A stretch of DNA of 64,000 nucleotides, taken from positions 1,550,001-1,614,000 of the forward strand of contig NZ_CP159483.1 in the NCBI RefSeq assembly GCF_042140245.1. The letters run 5' to 3'. The notes below the pieces were generated by a model. It had not been told where the DNA came from. It made no database searches and saw nothing but the letters and a program-made list of their open reading frames with translations. The translations under genes and the position numbers were made by a program. Source of the stretch: MH13 sp042140245. Its GTDB lineage: Bacteria > Pseudomonadota > Alphaproteobacteria > Rhizobiales > MH13. Below are positions 58,928-64,000 of this stretch, piece after piece (positions within the stretch are counted from its first letter, which is position 1; the number at the start of each line of letters is the position of its first letter).

Positions 58928-60016
58928 TTATGTGCGTGGCGCAATGCGCGTGATGTGGCCCATCTTTCGGCCTTTTCGCACATCTGCCTTGCCGTAAAGA
59001 TGGATTTGGGTGTCGGGTCTTGCTGCATGTGAGGCAAGCTCTTCGACATCCGGTCCAACAAGATTCGTCATGACCGCGTCTGAATGACGTTCTGGCGCGC
59101 CGAGTGGCCACCCGGCGACGGCGCGTATGTGATTGTCGAACTGGTCATGCAGACATGCATCCATGGTCCAGTGGCCAGAATTGTGCACACGCGGTGCGAT
59201 CTCATTGATCAGAAGGGTTCCTTGTTCCGTGACAAAGAACTCCACCGTCAGCACACCAACATGCTCAAGTGCGACGGCAACCTTAACGGCTGCTTCTTGT
59301 GCTTGGCGCGTCAAGTCCGGTGTCACGTTGAACGCTGAAAACTGACCAACCGATGACGTGTCGAGAATGCCGTCCTTATGGATATTGACCGGCACGTCAT
59401 AGGCCACCGCGTTGCCATCAATGTCACGTGCAATGATAGCTGAGACCTCGGCCACAAAAGCAATGCGCGCTTCAAGCACTGCTGGCGCTGCGCCAATCGC
59501 CTGCCAGGCCTGATGGGCGTCGATGTCAGCCGTTTGGAGGCGTGTCTGGCCCTTGCCGTCATACCCAAGCCGGCGGGTTTTCAGGACTGTGTCACCACCG
59601 AGCGCAGTGTGGGCGCGCTCTATTGCGTCTGGACCATCAATCGCGGCGTAGGGCGCAACGTTCAGCCCTAAACGTTCCAAAAACTGTTTTTCGGTGAGGC
59701 GGTCTTGGCTGGTTTCCAGTGAGGCCAAGCCCGGGTGGAGCGGAACCGCGCCTGCCAGCTGTTCCAGGCTGGCCTTGGGGACGTTTTCAAACTCAAACGT
59801 TACGACTTGGCAGGCCTTTGCAAACGAGGCGAGTGCGTTGCCATCGGTGTAGCTGGCGCAGGTGTGAGTGGCAGCGACTTCTGCCGCTGGCGCGTCTTTG
59901 GCTGGATCGAAGATATGGATTTTTAGCCCATAGCGTGCCGCTGACATGGCAAGCATGCGCCCCAGCTGACCGCCGCCAAGAATGCCGATGGTGCTACCAG
60001 GCTGGAGGGCGTTCAT
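58928..60016 (-). CDS. purK: 5-(carboxyamino)imidazole ribonucleotide synthase
   Basis: 362 residues; ATP-grasp enzyme that carboxylates aminoimidazole ribonucleotide at N5 in purine synthesis. Parts: GSTIGILGGGQLGRMLAMSA, VVTFEFENVPKASLEQL, VLKTRRLGYDGKGQTRL (ATP-binding Lys and Gly loop), VLEARIAFVAEVSAIIARD, and NEIAPRVHNSGHWTMDAC with the metal-binding Glu. The start ATG 60016 overlaps the purE stop by one base, so they are coupled. Forms the purEK pair on the minus strand. Confidence 0.95.
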   Translation of the reverse strand: MNALQPGSTIGILGGGQLGRMLAMSAARYGLKIHIFDPAKDAPAAEVAATHTCASYTDGNALASFAKACQVVTFEFENVPKASLEQLAGAVPLHPGLASLETSQDRLTEKQFLERLGLNVAPYAAIDGPDAIERAHTALGGDTVLKTRRLGYDGKGQTRLQTADIDAHQAWQAIGAAPAVLEARIAFVAEVSAIIARDIDGNAVAYDVPVNIHKDGILDTSSVGQFSAFNVTPDLTRQAQEAAVKVAVALEHVGVLTVEFFVTEQGTLLINEIAPRVHNSGHWTMDACLHDQFDNHIRAVAGWPLGAPERHSDAVMTNLVGPDVEELASHAARPDTQIHLYGKADVRKGRKMGHITRIAPRT

Positions 60017-60534
60017 CAGGTTGGGTCGTCCACCGGAGCAGCGGCAACACCATCGGTGCGTGCCTGTCGCCAAGCTTTTAGGCGATCTGCCAGATCATCG
60101 TCCGACAGTGCCAAGATGCTTGCCGCCATAAGTCCGGCGTTGGAGGCACCGGCCTTGCCGATAGCGAGGGTTCCAACAGGCACACCGGCGGGCATCTGGA
60201 CAATGGAAAGAAGGCTATCTTGCCCTTGAAGCGCAGTCACTGACACCGGCACACCAAGCACAGGCAAGGTGGTCATTGCGGCAACCATGCCTGGAAGATG
60301 GGCGGCGCCACCGGCTCCAGCGATGATCACTTTGTGACCGGCGTCTTCGGCACCCTTGGCAAAAGCCGTCATACGATCTGGCGTTCGATGAGCGGAGACA
60401 ATTTTTGTCTCATAAACCACGCCCAACTCATCAAGTCGGTCAGCGGCATGGCGCATGGTCGGCCAATCGGACTGGCTGCCCATGATGATGGCCACTGGGG
60501 CCTCGCCGGATCGAGGTGCGTGATGTGAGGACAT
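60016..60534 (-). CDS. purE: N5-carboxyaminoimidazole ribonucleotide mutase
   Basis: 172 residues. The PurE fold is plain: VAIIMGSQSDWPTMRHAADR, VSAHRTPDRMTAFAKGAEDA with the active-site His, IIAGAGGAAHLPGMVAAMTT, and PVLGVPVSVTALQGQDSLLS. Moves the carboxyl from N5 to C4 of the imidazole, following PurK. First of the purEK pair; DUF465 gene lies 15 bases before it on the same strand. Confidence 0.96.
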   Translation of the reverse strand: MSSHHAPRSGEAPVAIIMGSQSDWPTMRHAADRLDELGVVYETKIVSAHRTPDRMTAFAKGAEDAGHKVIIAGAGGAAHLPGMVAAMTTLPVLGVPVSVTALQGQDSLLSIVQMPAGVPVGTLAIGKAGASNAGLMAASILALSDDDLADRLKAWRQARTDGVAAAPVDDPT

Positions 60535-60549
60535 GAAAGGCGGCTTTGC

Positions 60550-60765
60550 TTAAGCGATGATGTCGGGAAGCAACTGATCTTCGAGCACAATCATGCGATC
60601 TTTCAAGATGAGCTTGCGCTTTTTGAGCCGTTGAAGTTGCAGATGATCAGCACGTCCCGTTTCGATGAGGGCCTCAATGGCTGCATCGAGGTCGCGGTGT
60701 TCCTGGCGCAGCTTGGCCAGTTCCTGGCGCGCATCCTGATCATCATTGGAAGGCGTGGGGGTCAT
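60550..60765 (-). CDS. DUF465/YdcH-family small protein (first copy)
   Basis: 71 residues, one long helical hairpin: RQELAKLRQEHRDLDAAIEA, then LQLQRLKKRKLILKDRMIVL. The KKRKLxLKD pattern marks DUF465. Function unknown; 15 bases upstream of purE, so cotranscribed with purEK. Confidence 0.88.
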   Translation of the reverse strand: MTPTPSNDDQDARQELAKLRQEHRDLDAAIEALIETGRADHLQLQRLKKRKLILKDRMIVLEDQLLPDIIA

Positions 60766-60999
60766 AAACGGGTAACTCGACCGACGAAAACTGTCCGCAA
60801 AATGCGGTCGCGAGCCAGCATCGATACCATGCTCTTTTGCAGTGCGCTACTCGCCCCCTGATTCCGAACCGGTTTTTCGTGCATTGCAGTATAAAAAGAT
60901 GCGGATAGGCGATGCGAACAGCGCGATTATTTGAAAAGTCAATCTGTACGACCCAAAATCAGTATGGCAGCCTCATTTTGTTAGAAAAAGGAGGATTGC
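60766..60999. other. Intergenic region between the divergent DUF465 genes
   Basis: 234 bases between the two DUF465 genes, which point away from each other. It is AT-rich in 60880-60990. It holds both promoters. No repeat or RNA gene was recognised. Confidence 0.4.
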
Positions 61000-61188
61000 A
61001 TGACGGTTGAATCTCATCTCGCCGAATTGGAGCGGCGGCACCTCGCGATTGACAGCAAGATTTCTGACGAAGAGCGGCGACCGGCCAAGGATGGCCTGGA
61101 GATTGCTGCACTTAAGAGACAGAAACTCAGTTTGAAGGATGAGATGGAGCGTTTGCGTAAGGAGACAGTGGGCACCAGGGCCAACTAG
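61000..61188 (+). CDS. DUF465/YdcH-family small protein (second copy)
   Basis: 62 residues with AAGGAGG before the ATG. HLAELERRHLAIDSKISDEE and ALKRQKLSLKDEMERLRKET show the DUF465 helical hairpin, shorter and of different sequence from the divergent copy at 60550. Function unknown. Followed by a terminator. Confidence 0.88.
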   Translation: MTVESHLAELERRHLAIDSKISDEERRPAKDGLEIAALKRQKLSLKDEMERLRKETVGTRAN

Positions 61189-61213
61189 CCCCTTTTTGGA
61201 GTGACATGTCACC

Positions 61214-61246
61214 AAGCCGTCTGGCGCTCGCCGGGCGGCTTTTTTG
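61214..61246 (+). terminator. Terminator after the second DUF465 gene
   Basis: AAGCCGTCTGG (61214-61224) pairs with CCGGGCGGCTT (61231-61241) with minor mismatches, around a GC-rich loop, followed by TTTTTG. It falls between the DUF465 gene and prpE. Confidence 0.85.
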
Positions 61247-61385
61247 TTGGTCTATAGGCGTAGAGTTTGATGAAGCTCATCACCTTTTGCCCAGCTTGCG
61301 GGCAAGAAGCAGATTGGGCACACCTGTCAGCAGCACTGCGACATCAAGAAAAGATCCGAAACCGGATACAGGGAAGGGAACCGCC

Positions 61386-63302
61386 ATGAGCGCTTCAAGC
61401 CAGAACTATCATCAAACCTATCAAAGCTGGCAGGAAGACCCTCTGGCTTTTTGGGCCCACGCTGCCCAAGGCGTGGATTGGATGAGCCCGTTTGAGCGTG
61501 TGTTTGATCCAAGTGCTGGTGTTTATGGCCGTTGGTTCCCTGGCGGTGTCTGCAACACAGCCTACAACTGTCTTGATCGTCATGTGGAGCGCGGGCGTAA
61601 GGGCCAGGCGGCGCTTATCTATGACAGCCCGATCACGGGTTCAAAGAAAGTCTACTCCTTTGAGGATTTGCGCGATGAGGTGAGCGCTTTTGGCGCGGTG
61701 CTGAAAAACCTCGGTGTCGGTAAGGGCGACCGCGTTGTTGTCTATATGCCGATGATCCCTGAAGCAGCGATTGCAATGCTGGCCTGCGCCCGCATTGGGG
61801 CCATCCATTCGGTGGTGTTTGGTGGGTTTGCGGCCAGTGAGCTTGCCACCCGCATCGACGATGCCCGTCCCAAGGCGATTATCTCCGCCTCGTGCGGCAT
61901 CGAGCCCAACAGGGTGATCGCCTACAAACCGCTGCTGGACGAGGCGATTGACCTTTCAACGCACAAGCCAGAGCTCACGGTCATCAAGCAGCGCGAACAG
62001 AAGCCGTGTGACCTGATTGACGGACGTGATCACGACTATGACGCGCTGCTCGCCGATGCCAATGCGCGCGGTATCGATAGCGATCCAGAGCCTATGGACG
62101 CCACTGATCCGCTCTACATTCTCTACACCTCTGGCACGACTGGTATCCCCAAGGGCGTGGTGCGCGACCATGGCGGCCACATGGTGGCCCTCAATTGGAC
62201 GATGAGCGCGATTTACGACATGCAACCCGGCGACGTGTTTTGGGCAGCCTCCGACGTCGGTTGGGTGGTCGGTCATTCCTACATTGTCTACGCGCCTCTG
62301 CTGGCCGGCTGCACGACCATTCTCTACGAAGGCAAACCGGTTGGTACGCCCGATCCAGGTGCGTTTTGGCGGGTGATTGAAGAGCACAAGGTGTCCTCCC
62401 TCTTCACTGCACCGACGGCTTTCCGCGCGATCAAGAAGGAAGATCCTGACGGTGCCTTTATCGAGAAGTATGATCTGCACACACTCAAAACGCTTTTCTT
62501 GGCCGGGGAGCGGGCAGATCCGGACACCATTGAATGGGCGCAAGAGAAGCTGCGCGTACCTGTGATCGACCATTGGTGGCAGACCGAAACTGGATGGGCC
62601 ATTGCTGGCAACCCAGTCGGACTTGGCAAACTGCCGGTGAGGCTAGGATCCCCGACCGTGGCGATGCCTGGCTATGATGTGCAGGTGATTGATGATGCAG
62701 GACACCCGGTGCCCGCCGACACACTTGGCAACATTGTGGTGAAACTGCCCCTGCCTCCGGGCTGTTTGCCGACACTTTGGAACAATGATGAGCGCTTCAA
62801 GGCGTCTTATCTGGAAGAGTTTCCGGGCTACTACAAAACCGCGGATGCCGGGATGATCGACGGAGATGGCTATCTCTTCATCATGGCGCGCACCGATGAC
62901 ATCATCAATGTTGCCGGACACAGGCTTTCCACCGGTGGCATGGAAGAGGTTCTTTCTGGCCACCCTGCTGTTGCGGAAGCGGCAGTGATCGGGGTCTCTG
63001 ATGCACTGAAGGGTCAGCTTCCAGCTGGCTTTGTGGTCACCAAAGATGGCGTCGATCTGCCGATGGAGCAGCTTGAAAAAGAGATGGTGGCGCTGGTGCG
63101 CGAGAAGATCGGGCCGGTGGCGGCCTTCAAAACAGTGATGGTGGTGGATCGTCTGCCGAAAACCCGTTCGGGCAAGATCTTGCGCGGAACCATGCGACAG
63201 ATCGCTGACGGCGAGCCTTACAAAATGCCTGCTACCATCGATGATCCTGCGATCTTGGATGAGATCAGTGGCGCACTGAAAACCAAAGGCTATGCAGCCT
63301 AG
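61386..63302 (+). CDS. prpE: Propionyl-CoA synthetase
   Basis: 638 residues, adenylate-forming acyl-CoA synthetase. ATG 61386 has AGGGAA ahead and fits the family start (the frame is open from 61206). Parts: WFPGGVCNTAYNCLDRHVER at the start, YTSGTTGIPKGVVRDHGGHM (ATP loop) near residue 240, WWQTETGWAIAGNP near residue 398, GYYKTADAGMIDGDGYLFIM, and KTRSGKILRGTMRQIADGEP with the catalytic Lys. The length, the N-terminus and the GEPYKMPATIDD end are of the PrpE type rather than Acs. Activates propionate (and acetate or 3-hydroxypropionate in some). Followed by an SDR gene. Confidence 0.93.
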   Translation: MSASSQNYHQTYQSWQEDPLAFWAHAAQGVDWMSPFERVFDPSAGVYGRWFPGGVCNTAYNCLDRHVERGRKGQAALIYDSPITGSKKVYSFEDLRDEVSAFGAVLKNLGVGKGDRVVVYMPMIPEAAIAMLACARIGAIHSVVFGGFAASELATRIDDARPKAIISASCGIEPNRVIAYKPLLDEAIDLSTHKPELTVIKQREQKPCDLIDGRDHDYDALLADANARGIDSDPEPMDATDPLYILYTSGTTGIPKGVVRDHGGHMVALNWTMSAIYDMQPGDVFWAASDVGWVVGHSYIVYAPLLAGCTTILYEGKPVGTPDPGAFWRVIEEHKVSSLFTAPTAFRAIKKEDPDGAFIEKYDLHTLKTLFLAGERADPDTIEWAQEKLRVPVIDHWWQTETGWAIAGNPVGLGKLPVRLGSPTVAMPGYDVQVIDDAGHPVPADTLGNIVVKLPLPPGCLPTLWNNDERFKASYLEEFPGYYKTADAGMIDGDGYLFIMARTDDIINVAGHRLSTGGMEEVLSGHPAVAEAAVIGVSDALKGQLPAGFVVTKDGVDLPMEQLEKEMVALVREKIGPVAAFKTVMVVDRLPKTRSGKILRGTMRQIADGEPYKMPATIDDPAILDEISGALKTKGYAA

Positions 63303-63413
63303 CGATCGGGCCGAGCGAAGCAGTGTACGATCACTTATGATTGCACGCTGCTTGTCCGCCCAACGCCCGACGCGTTAAACGCGGCGCATCTTCAACAGAA
63401 TTAGGAACACTTC

Positions 63414-64000
63414 ATGGCCGTCAGTTTCGCACTGGAACGCAAGACCGCAATCGTCACCGGTGCCGCGCACGGGATCGGGTTGGCCATTGCCGAACGTTTC
63501 GTCGAAGAGGGCATGAAAGTCATCGTCGCCGATGTGGACGACAGCGCTGGCCAAGACGTGGTGGAGCGGCTGTCGACTGTTGGTGAGGCGACCTATGTGC
63601 ATTGCGATGTGTCAGACCGACTGGATGTGCGCAATCTGCTTGCTAAGAGCCTCGAGGCCTATGGCGAGATTGATGTGTTGGTCGCCAATGCAGGTATTGT
63701 TCACACCGCAGACTTTTTGGAGATTGATGAGGCTGATTTCGACCGGGTGATCGGCGTGAATCTGAAAGGTGTCTTCCTTACATGCCAAGCCGTCGCCAAG
63801 CATATGGTGGAGCGGGTGGAGGCAGGTGAAAAGCCGGGCACAATCATCACCATGTCGAGCGTGAACGCTGAGCTCGCGATCCCCAACCAAGCGCCTTACG
63901 TGGCCTCGAAAGGCGGGGTGCGGCAGCTGACAAAGGTGATGGCCCTATCTCTCGCCAAGCATGGCATCCGGGTCAACGCCATCGGGCCGGGCACGATCAT
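63414..64000 (+). CDS. Short-chain dehydrogenase/reductase (3' end cut off by window edge)
   Basis: At least 195 residues, running off the window. Cofactor loop TGAAHGIGLAIAER near residue 15, Asp in VIVADVDDSAGQD (NAD preferred), NAG in VLVANAGIV, catalytic Ser in TMSSVNAEL, Tyr-x-x-x-Lys in PYVASKGGVRQL, then IRVNAIGPGTI. The ATG 63414 is preceded by AGGAACAC. Probably part of an oxidoreductase acting on a hydroxy compound; follows prpE by 111 bases. C-terminus not seen. Confidence 0.9.
   Translation, partial: MAVSFALERKTAIVTGAAHGIGLAIAERFVEEGMKVIVADVDDSAGQDVVERLSTVGEATYVHCDVSDRLDVRNLLAKSLEAYGEIDVLVANAGIVHTADFLEIDEADFDRVIGVNLKGVFLTCQAVAKHMVERVEAGEKPGTIITMSSVNAELAIPNQAPYVASKGGVRQLTKVMALSLAKHGIRVNAIGPGTI

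Noticed and set aside
61206..61385. In-frame upstream extension of prpE
   Set aside because: It crosses the terminator of the preceding gene and is not part of the family; the ATG at 61386 has a ribosome-binding site.
1..64000. Prophage, insertion sequence, CRISPR, toxin-antitoxin or defence genes
   Set aside because: No transposase, integrase, cas, phage structural gene, direct-repeat array or typical toxin pair was seen anywhere in the window.

Overview
The window reads as ordinary chromosome of an alphaproteobacterium of the Hyphomicrobiales (Rhizobiales) type. This rests on gene content and arrangement: a CpdR-like single-domain response regulator, a GapR/DUF1244 pair beside N-formylglutamate amidohydrolase, DUF1036 beside pyruvate kinase, a three-subunit proton-translocating transhydrogenase behind a tiny aa3-oxidase subunit IV, a small heat shock gene with a ROSE-type RNA thermometer, and a small RNA with the CU-rich motif of rhizobial sRNAs. 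No phage, insertion sequence, CRISPR array, rRNA operon or conjugation gene was seen. The genus cannot be read from the sequence.

Layout. 1-4 kb: a truncated AraC-family regulator and a tctCBA tripartite tricarboxylate transporter on the minus strand. 4-9.6 kb: a stand-alone BLUF photoreceptor, a LysR regulator, an Rrf2 regulator divergent from an EamA exporter, a DUF1007/NicO nickel-cobalt module and a class-I glutamine amidotransferase. 9.8-14.4 kb: a TRAP transporter operon (dctPQM) with a TakP-like Tat-exported binding protein and unusually long permeases. 14.5-23 kb: ExoD, SnoaL-like protein, SDR, a PaaK-like protein lacking its nucleotide loop, 5'-nucleotidase, ferrochelatase, esterase, and enoyl-CoA hydratase divergent from a TetR regulator. 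23-30 kb: SPFH/NfeD pair, MotAB-type stator pair, a beta-barrel protein, a Rieske-glutamate synthase fusion, and Hsp20 with its ROSE leader. 30-36 kb: a PepSY-like secreted protein, an EamA exporter divergent from a MocR regulator, a lysophospholipase broken by one in-frame stop, a HisN-type phosphatase and the sRNA. 36-43.5 kb: two N-formylglutamate amidohydrolases, CpdR, tRNA-Val, zinc-independent L36, TPR protein, hydrolase, pyruvate kinase, DUF1036, DUF1244 and GapR. 43.5-50 kb: a cell-wall pair (L,D-transpeptidase and MepK-like endopeptidase) and an NtrC-family regulator. 50-64 kb: PepF, ABC1 kinase, pntAA-pntAB-pntB, TPR lipoprotein, S21, purEK, two DUF465 proteins, propionyl-CoA synthetase and a truncated SDR.

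How the genes fit together. Two high-affinity transporters (TctCBA, DctPQM) take up organic acids, and each carries a hairpin directly after the binding-protein gene that would raise its level over the membrane subunits. Several divergent regulator/target pairs have visible dyads in the shared intergenic region (Rrf2/EamA, TetR/enoyl-CoA hydratase, MocR/EamA). The cell-wall pair matches the idea of one enzyme forming and one cutting 3-3 cross-links.

Nothing here is clearly a wholly new system. The best leads are the sRNA at about 35660-35758, the Rieske-GltB fusion, the MepK-like enzyme with a long Ala/Pro tail, the PaaK-like protein without a P-loop, the interrupted lysophospholipase, and an unexplained 15-bp perfect hairpin at 47944-47981.
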